This document shows positions 34,678 to 42,950 of a stretch of DNA of 64,000 nt, piece by piece. Source of the DNA: Parapedobacter pyrenivorans (GTDB lineage: Bacteria > Bacteroidota > Bacteroidia > Sphingobacteriales > Sphingobacteriaceae). Numbering within the stretch: position 1 is the stretch's first letter; every line of letters starts with the position of its first letter. A program made the position numbers and the translations under genes. The stretch spans positions 1 through 64,000 of the forward strand of contig NZ_BMER01000001.1 of the NCBI RefSeq assembly GCF_014636865.1, written 5' to 3'. The notes under the pieces were generated by a model. It worked only from the letters and a program-made list of their open reading frames with translations, did no database searches and was not told the origin of the DNA.

Positions 34678-35184
34678 ATGAAAAGTAACGGCTTGTTTGA
34701 TTTTTCCATAGATAGGGAAAATAGAACCATTCGCATCACACGTGAATTTGATGCCAGCCTTGAATTGGTTTGGCAAGCGTGGACAATGCCCCAACTGCTC
34801 GACCAGTGGTGTGCGCCAAACCCGTATAGAACAGAAACGAAAACGCTGGATTTCCAAGAAGGCGGTTTTTGGCATTACGCAATCGTAAGCCCCGAAGGAA
34901 ACAAACATTGGAGCCGGTATGATTACAAAAAAATTGAACCGCAAAAAAGCATCACGGAATTGAGGGCATTCAGCGATGAAAACGGACGGGTCAATCCGGA
35001 CTTCCCACGTACCGAATGCACTCTTATTTTCAGCGAAACGGATGGCAAAACACGCGTAAAGATTACCGAGAAATACAAGAGTCCCGAAATGTTCGAAAAA
35101 ATGGCAACAACTAGCCACAAAAAGGGCTTTTCCTCACATCTTAAAAATTTAGATGATTTATTACTCACATTAAAAAATAGATAA
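34678..35184 (+). CDS. AHSA1/SRPBCC-domain protein, copy 1
   Basis: 168 residues with the AHSA1 fold: TREFDASLELVWQAWTMPQL, LDQWCAPNP, FQEGGFWHYAIVSPEG, and the C-terminal helix KGFSSHLKNLDDLLLTLKNR. SRPBCC proteins bind hydrophobic ligands; bacterial AHSA1-like members downstream of ArsR regulators have no defined role. Five bp after the ArsR stop and 1 bp before its own paralogue. Confidence 0.85.
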   Translation: MKSNGLFDFSIDRENRTIRITREFDASLELVWQAWTMPQLLDQWCAPNPYRTETKTLDFQEGGFWHYAIVSPEGNKHWSRYDYKKIEPQKSITELRAFSDENGRVNPDFPRTECTLIFSETDGKTRVKITEKYKSPEMFEKMATTSHKKGFSSHLKNLDDLLLTLKNR

Positions 35185-35185
35185 C

Positions 35186-35689
35186 ATGAATCCCGCATTA
35201 TTATTTGACTTCACCGTCAACAAAGAAAACAAAACCATCCACATTACCCGTGAATTTGCCGCAAACCTTGAATTGGTTTGGCAGGCGTGGACCTCTCCCG
35301 AACTGCTGGACCAATGGTGGGGACCAAAGCCCTGGAGAGCCGAAACGAAAACAATGGATTTCCGCGAAGGAGGTTTTTGGCACTACGCAATGGTAAGCCC
35401 CGAAGGCGAAAAGCATTGGAGCAGGGCTAACTTTCTTGCTATCGTGAAAGAAAAATCATTTGCCTCGAAAGGCGGATTCTGTGATGAAAACGGCACGATA
35501 AATCCTGCGTTTCCGCAAAATTTATGGGAGAATAGCTTTATCCCGAAAAATAATAACGTACAAGTGGATATGCTGCTGACTTACGATACGCTTGCCGACC
35601 TCGAGAAAGAGATAGCGATGGGCTTCAAAGAAGGTATGATCATAGATTTCAAGCAATTGGACGACTTGTTATTGGCCTTAAAAAAGTAA
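35186..35689 (+). CDS. AHSA1/SRPBCC-domain protein, copy 2
   Basis: 167 residues, clear tandem paralogue of the preceding gene. Both share the NRTI/NKTI start, REF.A.LELVWQAWT, LDQW, FREGGFWHYAMVSPEGEKHWSR and the KQLDDLLLALKK end. The middle has diverged (ENSFIPKNNNVQVDMLLTYD), so ligand preferences may differ. It overlaps no other gene; 1 bp separates it from copy 1. Confidence 0.85.
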   Translation: MNPALLFDFTVNKENKTIHITREFAANLELVWQAWTSPELLDQWWGPKPWRAETKTMDFREGGFWHYAMVSPEGEKHWSRANFLAIVKEKSFASKGGFCDENGTINPAFPQNLWENSFIPKNNNVQVDMLLTYDTLADLEKEIAMGFKEGMIIDFKQLDDLLLALKK

Positions 35690-35697
35690 AACCCTAT

Positions 35698-36120
35698 ATG
35701 GCAAAAGAGCAGCTGAAATTCTGGTCGCTGGTCGAATTGTTTGAGTTTCTTCCAAGAGATGAAGCTTTGCTAACAGACGTTTTACGTGAACTAACTATAG
35801 AAACGTTAAACGGATACGGAAAGGAGAAACTGTCCTACAATGTCCCATTTTTCTACGGCAACAAGTCCATCTGCCTGATATTTCCCGCATCCGTTCCCCG
35901 AAGTGGTGTAAAAAGTGGCGTGCTGTTTGGTTTTTGGTACGGCAATCGCCTGAAAGACGAAAACAACTATTTGACACATGGAAGAAATAAACAGGTTTAC
36001 TACAAAATTTATCAATCGGTCGATGAAATTGATACTCCTGTCTTAACTAATGTAATAAAAGAAGCAGTTGATTTGGATAAAAGCTTTAGAATTGCCGGCT
36101 TAGTGGCAACTGACGCGTAA
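35698..36120 (+). CDS. DUF1801-domain protein
   Basis: 140 residues with the DUF1801 core: EKLSYNVPFFYGNKSICLIF followed by PASVP, GVLFGFWYGNRL and THGRNKQVYYKIYQSVDEID. Family function unknown; the fold resembles small stress-related proteins found with AHSA1 and YdeI genes. Last gene of the ArsR set, 8 bp after AHSA1 copy 2. Confidence 0.8.
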   Translation: MAKEQLKFWSLVELFEFLPRDEALLTDVLRELTIETLNGYGKEKLSYNVPFFYGNKSICLIFPASVPRSGVKSGVLFGFWYGNRLKDENNYLTHGRNKQVYYKIYQSVDEIDTPVLTNVIKEAVDLDKSFRIAGLVATDA

Positions 36121-36177
36121 TATCCAGCCTACTACACAAGTATTCGCTACGTTGAATACGAGTACCGGAGCGCTTTC

Positions 36178-36831
36178 CTACCGATCCGGAAGCGGGTCAC
36201 ATAGCTCGTTCCTAAGTCTCGTAAAAAACTTTAATGAAAGCTGGAAAATAGGACTCATGATAAAGGTATATAGAAAAGTAACAAGGAACACGGGGCCTCC
36301 CAGCAGATAGCCTACGAGCAACACAAAACATTCAACGATAATTCGCGCTTTACTGACGGAAAGCTTTGTTTGTTCCGCCATGGAAAGCATAAAGCCATCA
36401 CGGGGCCCGGCACCTATTCCGCCTGATACGTACAGGCCACCGCCAGTGCCTACAATGAGTATCCCTACCAACAGCCAGAGGTAGTCAATCCAGGTAAACC
36501 CTGGAGCAGGTAATATATCCAACCAAAGAAAAAAATCCATTATGGGACCAATGAGCAAGGCGTTCAGAAAAGTTCCGAGGTTGACGTACTTTCGACTAAC
36601 AACGAGAGAAATTGTTATCAATATAAAGCCGATAATAACAGTCCACGTGCCGATAGAGAGACCGAAACGCTCAAAAAGAGCGATATTCAGCACGTCCCAA
36701 GGGTGTAGGCCCAAATGTTGCATTTTGACGGAAATGGCCACTCCGAGTCCAAAACACACCAATCCTAAAAAGAAAAAACTATAGCGAATCAGCCAATTCC
36801 GCAGGCTATCTTTTCTGCGAAGGATTTCCAT
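36178..36831 (-). CDS. YczE/YitT-like integral membrane protein
   Basis: I start at the ATG at 36831 (MEILRRKDSLRNWLIRYSFF), giving 217 residues; the frame extends upstream but without a better start. Five or six membrane helices. Family marks: GLGVAISVKMQHLGLHPWDV near the N-terminus, GTGGGLYVSGGIGAGPRDG in the middle and a helix pair at the end. Function unknown. Convergent with the DUF1801 gene. Confidence 0.8.
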   Translation of the reverse strand: MEILRRKDSLRNWLIRYSFFFLGLVCFGLGVAISVKMQHLGLHPWDVLNIALFERFGLSIGTWTVIIGFILITISLVVSRKYVNLGTFLNALLIGPIMDFFLWLDILPAPGFTWIDYLWLLVGILIVGTGGGLYVSGGIGAGPRDGFMLSMAEQTKLSVSKARIIVECFVLLVGYLLGGPVFLVTFLYTFIMSPIFQLSLKFFTRLRNELCDPLPDR

Positions 36832-36912
36832 ATATGCGCAAAAGTACGGTGCAAGTTGCAAAGCGTATATCACCGCAATATCATTTTCGCTAAGTTGCTC
36901 AAGTCAATTACA

Positions 36913-36932
36913 GGCCCCGGCTGGCCGGGGCC
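36913..36932. terminator. GC-rich hairpin downstream of the M48 peptidase gene
   Basis: GGCCCCGG (36913-36920) pairs with CCGGGGCC (36925-36932), an 8-bp perfect stem with a 4-base loop. It lies 66 bp beyond the peptidase stop. No strong T-run follows on either strand, so it may be a weak terminator or an mRNA-protecting stem. Confidence 0.4.
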
Positions 36933-36997
36933 TTGAGCATCTCACGACGGACATGTAAAAGCGCTCAATTGCGCTATGGGCGGGTATACTTGGCTTA

Positions 36998-37816
36998 TTA
37001 ATCTGTAAGCGGCGTTGTCGGTAACGCTACTGTACCAGGATCCTCCCATAGACCCTCCTCCTGTGCTTTCTTTTTCACTTCTTCTGCACGCTTGTCGCTA
37101 TCAGGGTGAGAACTGAGCATTTTCTCAAAGCCTGAAACCTTATCTCCACCACTGGACAATAGGGATAATTTGCGAAATGCCCGGTATGCCGCCACTACAT
37201 TATAATCATGCTGTTTCATAAAATGATATGCATACTCATCTGCCTGTGATTCCTGCTTACGGCTGTGGGAGGCGCCTAACATGGCATTGGCCATCTCCCC
37301 CAGCTGGCTTTCGGAAAGCGCCTGTACTTTATCGGAACTGGCACTCGCTGCATCCATGGCTGCTGCCGCCATGTAGGCGTTCTTCATCGCGTCTTTGGTA
37401 TCCTCGTTTTTAACGTGGCCGATTTCGTGGCCGATAATGGAAAGCAGCTCGTCGTCCGTCATAATATCCATTAAGGAAGAAAAGACACGTACGCTGCCGT
37501 CTGCACACGCGAAAGCATTGATATCACTCACCAGATAAACCTTGTAGTTCAATGCCAAACCATCCTGCGTCTGGTGTTTACCGAATAAACGTTCTAAGCG
37601 TTTCGTGTACGGATTATCCGGACCAGCTATTTCGTTGTTGGCGTCCATCCACTCGACAGCCTCCTTGGATAGCCTAACGGCATCCTCGTTGGTAAACGTC
37701 AGTGCCGACGCACCTTTTGATGCCGCACTTGCTGCTTTTCCTAAATTAAATTTCTGTGCATGCGCTACGCCGCCAAAGCTAGCTGCGACAATTAAAATAA
37801 CGAAAATCTTTTTCAT
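36998..37816 (-). CDS. M48-family periplasmic metallopeptidase
   Basis: 272 residues with a signal peptide (cleavage after VAHAQ). Zinc site HEIGH at 130-134 (LLSIIGHEIGHVKNEDTKDA) and the third ligand glutamate in SRKQESQADEYAYHFM (~190). The shape, with no membrane helices and DINAFACADGSVRVFSSLMD before the site, matches the LoiP/YggG subgroup of M48 peptidases involved in envelope quality control. Divergent from the next gene across a 319-bp gap. Confidence 0.88.
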   Translation of the reverse strand: MKKIFVILIVAASFGGVAHAQKFNLGKAASAASKGASALTFTNEDAVRLSKEAVEWMDANNEIAGPDNPYTKRLERLFGKHQTQDGLALNYKVYLVSDINAFACADGSVRVFSSLMDIMTDDELLSIIGHEIGHVKNEDTKDAMKNAYMAAAAMDAASASSDKVQALSESQLGEMANAMLGASHSRKQESQADEYAYHFMKQHDYNVVAAYRAFRKLSLLSSGGDKVSGFEKMLSSHPDSDKRAEEVKKKAQEEGLWEDPGTVALPTTPLTD

Positions 37817-38135
37817 GTCACTTTTGTTACCAAAATATGTACCAAAATAGGAGTTCTGTACGCCTTATTATCACCGCGTAGAATACACGCTCCTGTCGGA
37901 ACAAATGTAAATAGCAATGTGTAGAAGAACACCCCGGAAAACAGGTATTTTGCGGACAACCAATCTTACACTCATAATATGGTATTTATAATAACTGATC
38001 AAACGGACAGTTGGGAGGATTTCTCAGCACAAATACAAACTATTTTTTAGTTATCAGACTTGGCTGGGTATAATGTTAAAAAGAGTTAATAATCGTGCTA
38101 AATGCTTTCTTTTAGAATACTTTTATGCAAAGTAA
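37817..38135. promoter_or_regulatory. 319-bp divergent intergenic region
   Basis: Just upstream of the peptidase start two direct copies of TACCAAAATA lie about 13 bp apart (~37827-37849), a possible regulator site. The rest is AT-rich and holds no frame or hairpin that I would call. Confidence 0.3.
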
Positions 38136-38897
38136 TTGAAATTGAAAGCCTTACAATTATTATCACTATTTATTTTTACTACAGGCGTATCTTTCGCGCA
38201 AGACATGAAGGGAACAATTAAGGATATGTATTCGGGTAATTATCTTGCCGGTGTTTCAATCAGCGTAGCACCGCAAATCACTTATTCCGATGCCGATGGC
38301 AAATTCTCACTATCAAAAATCAAACTCGGTGATACCCTAACCTTTTCTTCAGTTGGTTATCAAGAATTTACCCAAATCGTTTATCAGCTAAATAGTGATT
38401 TGGATATTTACATGAAGCCAAAGACAATTTTACTGGATGAGGTAAAAATCAGTGTTTTAAGAAATTACAAAGCGGATTCCTTAAAATTCCGAGACGGATT
38501 TGCCAAAACTTTCAATTACAATAAACCGAAATTGAAAGACATCTTCATCGCGAAGAACTATTTTTCTAATGTTCCAAAGCCTTATTATCAAGCGAATAAT
38601 AGTACGGCGTCGCTAGTTAGTATCGATGTGCTTTCCGTCATATCCTTGTTGGGAAAAAACAATACTCCTCAATCCAAACTGCAAAAAACCCTGATAAAAG
38701 AGGAAGAACAGCGATATATTGATCATACCTTTTCGAAAGGTATGATTCAAAATTTAACCCGTCTTGAGGGGGATTCCCTACAAACTTTTATGCGGCTATA
38801 CCGCCCGAATGTTGACACCGCAAGAAACATGTCTGAATACGACATGATCATGTACATCAAAAATAGTTATCATGAATACAACGATAAGAAGAACTGA
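38136..38897 (+). CDS. exported carboxypeptidase-regulatory-like domain protein
   Basis: 253 residues from a TTG; no in-frame ATG is available and the N-terminus is a good signal peptide (LQLLSLFIFTTGVSFAQ). Residues ~24-95 are a CarboxypepD_reg-like fold (GTIKDMYSGNYLAGVSISVA ... DTLTFSSVGYQEF), as in the N-terminus of SusC proteins but without the barrel. The remaining ~155 residues are helical and polar and I cannot place them. Such proteins are periplasmic or surface-linked with unknown roles. Confidence 0.7.
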   Translation: MKLKALQLLSLFIFTTGVSFAQDMKGTIKDMYSGNYLAGVSISVAPQITYSDADGKFSLSKIKLGDTLTFSSVGYQEFTQIVYQLNSDLDIYMKPKTILLDEVKISVLRNYKADSLKFRDGFAKTFNYNKPKLKDIFIAKNYFSNVPKPYYQANNSTASLVSIDVLSVISLLGKNNTPQSKLQKTLIKEEEQRYIDHTFSKGMIQNLTRLEGDSLQTFMRLYRPNVDTARNMSEYDMIMYIKNSYHEYNDKKN

Positions 38898-38914
38898 AAA
38901 TCAGCGAAGTGAAG

Positions 38915-41380
38915 TCACACCATTCCCCCCATTAAAGGATCCGTGATACTCGGAAGGCCGGTCTCCACGTGGCCTGCATATCGGTGTATTAGCCCGGGGT
39001 ACTCCCTGGCGCTGACTTGAAAATCGTACCAACCGTTTGAATCATCCAGCGGGATATCCAGCCGCACCTTGCCATCTGAAGATACCATCTTTGTAGCCCG
39101 CCCGTAGGATAGATCCTGTACTTCAAACACCTCTCCCGGGCGAAGGACAGCCTCAAATATGATCTCTTGCCGACCTGGCGTTAACGTCATCTCCACCAGA
39201 CATTCTGCTAGTGTCGCATTTCCCTTGAACTCCCGGTAAAATCCATTCGGCCCGCAGATTTCCAGATGATAGGCTTCGCCCTCAAAATGTGCCAGCGGCC
39301 ACCGGTATGCTAGCGGCTCACCCTCTCGGACGGTAAAATTCCAATTTCGCCCGGGCAAAGCATCACCCCGATAGGGGAGCCTTGTTACAGCGATGAAAGG
39401 TATACCAATAGTCTTGGTTTTCGGCAGATTGCCTGCTAATGCGAAACGCACTACCAGCTCGCCGGATGCTCGATCGATACCTGCATTGACTGTAGCATCA
39501 TACGGGATACCGCAAGCCGGCTTTGTGCCTTGCTCTTGCTGGGGCAGCAGTTTGGAATCATGTCTACCTTGTTTGAGCAAGGCAAGCTCATCCGACTTCA
39601 ATAACTTGTAATTGCCTGGAAGCCCCTTCGTTTTAGCCGAATAAATACGTTCAACATACGCATTGCGGTCTACCGGATGCAGCATGTCGTCGCTCTCCCC
39701 TCCTTGGGCGGGGCGAAAAACCGAAGTCAGGTTGCCACAGGTTAGACGTCGCCAAGCGCTGATATTGGACTCATATACTTGATTGCCCGTTTTCCTTTCA
39801 ATAAAATGTTCAAGAAACTGCAGGGTGGAAGTATGATCAAACACCTCCGAATTGACCCACCCGCCTTTTGTCCAGGGCGAGGCCACCACCAAAGGCACTC
39901 GAAATCCCAAACCAATAGGACTATCTAGTGTAGCGTCAGAATTGCCTGTCCGTAGTTTCTCCTGCTGGGCCGTTACATATTCTTCGGCGGTATCGATACC
40001 GACCGCAACGGCCCCAGTTTCGCCTCGGCTAGTAAGTGGGGGTACAAAAGGTGGTATGTGATCAAAATACCCGTCATTTTCGTCGTACGTAAGGATAAAA
40101 ATCGTCTTCTTCCATACCTCGGGATTCTTGGTAAGTATATCAAGTGCTTCCGATAAGTACCAGGCGCCATACCACGGCGACCCGGGATGGTCTGAAAAGC
40201 GGCAAGGTGCTACCAGCCAAGAGACGGTGGGCAACTTGCCCTCATTGACATCTTCACGGAATTGATGAAAGATATCGCCCTTGGGTACCTCAACCGTTTT
40301 CTCCCCCTCGGTATCCGTATACGTTATCGATTCTAAGCGATGGTAATCTGGGTCGCCGGTATTCGTAACGAACGCGCGACGGTGGATTTCCTGCTCAAAG
40401 GAGGTGAGTTTATCAAAATTGTCTTTGCTATATTGCTCAATATCAAGTCGCAGCCTGGTTAACTGTTCCTGAAGTTTTTCACGTTCCTCTACTTCGCCGC
40501 TGGCCAGTGTGGCTTCCAGTTCGATCAAACGACGCCCCATAAATGCGCGATGGGCGGCATGAAACCGTACACGATATTGCTTGTAAAACTCCAAGTTATT
40601 GTCTGTGAAGTTAGCGAGCCAGTCTTCTTCATTGTCATCCAGCCCTACGGGTAAGCTCAATTCATTTTGATATACTTTCCAAGCAATCCCGGCTTCCTGC
40701 AAACGCTCGGGATAGGTTGTCCAACCTACATCTTTGTAGTTGATCTGTCCATTGTCTACATGAGCAATGGAATCGGGATTATGGGGCTCTTCGCGGATGG
40801 CGCCGGCCCAGAAATAAGAACGATTGGCACTGGTACCAGTGAGCGACGAGCAGAAATGCTGGTCGCAAACGGTAAACGCATCGGCAAATGCATAATAGAA
40901 AGGTACATCTCGGCGGTCGTAATAGCCCATGGTAAGCGGCATATCTCGGTATTCGGGATTGCCTGCACGCTTCGCTTCCAGCCAGGTGTCGAGTTTTCCG
41001 TCGTTGCGCGCATGCACCATATCTCTCCAGCCATGCGGCAGCGACCCCATCCAGGTGGCCTTCGTGTTTTCAATATCTAGGTGAAACGGCGAATAGCTTC
41101 TTCCCTGTGCATCGGTCTGCGCCCATACCGGCAGTCCGTTGGGCAAACGGATAGCCCGCGGGTCGTTAAAGCCACGGACCCCGCGAAGGGTACCGTAGCA
41201 ATGGTCAAACGAGCGGTTCTCCTGCATTAGGAAGACAACATGCTCTGCATCGAGATAAGTGCTACCCTTGGGTGCATCGATGGCCAGCGCACGCTGAATG
41301 GATTCGGGCAATAATTGAAACGTAGCTGTGGCCCCCGCCAGCAGCGACGCTTTTTTAAGAAAGGTTCTCCTTGATTCCAT
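38915..41380 (-). CDS. phosphocholine-specific phospholipase C, Tat-exported
   Basis: 821 residues. The N-terminus is a Tat signal (ESRRTFLKKASLLAGATA). The phosphoesterase domain begins HVVFLMQENRSFDHCYGTLR with the conserved Glu-Asn metal ligands, then GTSANRSYFWAGAI, ILTYDENDGYFDHIPPF and DHTSTLQFLEHF. The C-terminal third holds the two beta-rich domains (~650-820) typical of bacterial phosphocholine-type phospholipases. The enzyme splits phosphatidylcholine or sphingomyelin to diacylglycerol or ceramide and phosphocholine. It is next to a SusCD pair on the same strand, 40 bp from SusD. Confidence 0.9.
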   Translation of the reverse strand: MESRRTFLKKASLLAGATATFQLLPESIQRALAIDAPKGSTYLDAEHVVFLMQENRSFDHCYGTLRGVRGFNDPRAIRLPNGLPVWAQTDAQGRSYSPFHLDIENTKATWMGSLPHGWRDMVHARNDGKLDTWLEAKRAGNPEYRDMPLTMGYYDRRDVPFYYAFADAFTVCDQHFCSSLTGTSANRSYFWAGAIREEPHNPDSIAHVDNGQINYKDVGWTTYPERLQEAGIAWKVYQNELSLPVGLDDNEEDWLANFTDNNLEFYKQYRVRFHAAHRAFMGRRLIELEATLASGEVEEREKLQEQLTRLRLDIEQYSKDNFDKLTSFEQEIHRRAFVTNTGDPDYHRLESITYTDTEGEKTVEVPKGDIFHQFREDVNEGKLPTVSWLVAPCRFSDHPGSPWYGAWYLSEALDILTKNPEVWKKTIFILTYDENDGYFDHIPPFVPPLTSRGETGAVAVGIDTAEEYVTAQQEKLRTGNSDATLDSPIGLGFRVPLVVASPWTKGGWVNSEVFDHTSTLQFLEHFIERKTGNQVYESNISAWRRLTCGNLTSVFRPAQGGESDDMLHPVDRNAYVERIYSAKTKGLPGNYKLLKSDELALLKQGRHDSKLLPQQEQGTKPACGIPYDATVNAGIDRASGELVVRFALAGNLPKTKTIGIPFIAVTRLPYRGDALPGRNWNFTVREGEPLAYRWPLAHFEGEAYHLEICGPNGFYREFKGNATLAECLVEMTLTPGRQEIIFEAVLRPGEVFEVQDLSYGRATKMVSSDGKVRLDIPLDDSNGWYDFQVSAREYPGLIHRYAGHVETGLPSITDPLMGGMV

Positions 41381-41420
41381 GGTTATAACGTATCGTGTGC
41401 AAGTTACTATATCTCCTTCT

Positions 41421-42917
41421 CTATTTCAACCACCAAGGTTTTTCATTGATGCCGTCATTACCTGCCCCAAACTGGCTCTCAATGGCTATTGATACCTGTT
41501 CGCCATTGTAATTGTATTCCGATTGGGGATACATCCAACGAAAAGGCACCTCAACTCCATTGGGCCTCCTGAACGCGGGATACCCCGTGCGCAGGTGATC
41601 ATAGAATGCCGACCAACCGCCTTGCAGGAACGAACGTAGATACTTTTGCGTGATGATCCGTTCCAATCGATCGGCCTGACTTTGAGTCGACGCGAAATCG
41701 ACCAGCGGATGACTTAGGTACGCGGTAGCCGCTGTTTCATCCACATATGTCCCCACTCCTTTAGCATACGTTTCATAGAACTTAAACGATGCCCGGATCC
41801 CTGACTCATAATAAGCATTGGCATCGCCACTGATCCATCCCCTTACTACGGCTTCGGCCAAAATGAATTGCTGTTCGGCATACCCCATCAATACAAGCGG
41901 TTCGTTTGTGGGATCCTGGTGATAACGTTCGAGCACCTTCGACGTACGTCCCGCAGCAGCTTTGAGGTTTACCTGCGCATAGGGAGCGGCGGGGTCACCG
42001 CCTTCGTAAGCGGTAAAATCATTGAGGGCCTTACCGGCTTCCTTGCCTACCCGTGTTTGCGTACAATAGACAAAAAGACGGGGATCCTCCCGATCCTGAA
42101 GCCGCCGAATAAACGTTGAGTCGATGTACATACCTGAACCGTATCCACTGGAATTGAACTCGGGGTAGCGATTACCTTCTTGATTGAGGAATACCAACTG
42201 TGCATCATCGGCTAGCAAATTTCCCCCGGTTGCCTCAAGCAGCGGACCCTCGGCCACAATCTGTGCAAATGTGCTCTTTACATTCAATGCTGCATCGGAT
42301 TCGTGGTCCGAAAGTGTCATCAAAACTTTCAGGCGGAAGGCGTTAACCAGTTTGCGCCACTTCTCGGCATTGCCGCCATAGATGATGTCTCCATCGATGA
42401 TGGTATTGGACTGTGCCAGCAGGGCATCCGCCTCGGCCAATTCGGATATAATACCTTGAAACACGGATTTCTGAGCGTCGTAGGTCGGCGTATAAATCCC
42501 TTCCTCCGCTTCACCTTTTAACGCTTGGGAATAAGGAATATCTCCAAACGTCAGTGTTAAATTGTAAAAATAATAACTCCTGAAAAACTTAGCCAACGCT
42601 TCATACGACGTGTTTCCTATACGTGCCGCTTCTTCAGCCATTTTCGTGATATCGCGCAGCGAGGCATAGGCCTCGAATCCGCTTCGATTCCACTTGTAGT
42701 ATTGATTGGCGTTTTCGCCATCTGTCTGCACAAGCATTTTCAGCGCATACAAGGGTCCCGTACCTTGATAAGCACGGAAAGCATCCCACTGTATTTTGGT
42801 AAGCTGTAACCGGGGGTGGGTTTCCGTAGGACGGTTGGGATCGACATTCATTTCATCCAGGGGTTTGCAGGATGCCAGGATAGTTGCAGCCAACAATATA
42901 CTATATAATCTATTCAT
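41421..42917 (-). CDS. SusD/RagB-like lipoprotein of the phospholipase locus
   Basis: 498 residues with a lipoprotein signal (LLAATILASCKPLDEMNVDP). It belongs to the shorter SusD-like type: NVDPNRPTE near the start, LAKFFRSYYFYNLTLTFGDIPY, YGGNAEKWRKLVNAFRLKVL and the C-terminal ERIITQKYLRSFLQGGWSAF block. It should bind ligand on the cell surface over the SusC pore. Lies between the phospholipase gene and SusC. Confidence 0.88.
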   Translation of the reverse strand: MNRLYSILLAATILASCKPLDEMNVDPNRPTETHPRLQLTKIQWDAFRAYQGTGPLYALKMLVQTDGENANQYYKWNRSGFEAYASLRDITKMAEEAARIGNTSYEALAKFFRSYYFYNLTLTFGDIPYSQALKGEAEEGIYTPTYDAQKSVFQGIISELAEADALLAQSNTIIDGDIIYGGNAEKWRKLVNAFRLKVLMTLSDHESDAALNVKSTFAQIVAEGPLLEATGGNLLADDAQLVFLNQEGNRYPEFNSSGYGSGMYIDSTFIRRLQDREDPRLFVYCTQTRVGKEAGKALNDFTAYEGGDPAAPYAQVNLKAAAGRTSKVLERYHQDPTNEPLVLMGYAEQQFILAEAVVRGWISGDANAYYESGIRASFKFYETYAKGVGTYVDETAATAYLSHPLVDFASTQSQADRLERIITQKYLRSFLQGGWSAFYDHLRTGYPAFRRPNGVEVPFRWMYPQSEYNYNGEQVSIAIESQFGAGNDGINEKPWWLK

Positions 42918-42950
42918 GTTCTATACGTATAGCGGGTGATGAAAAACTAT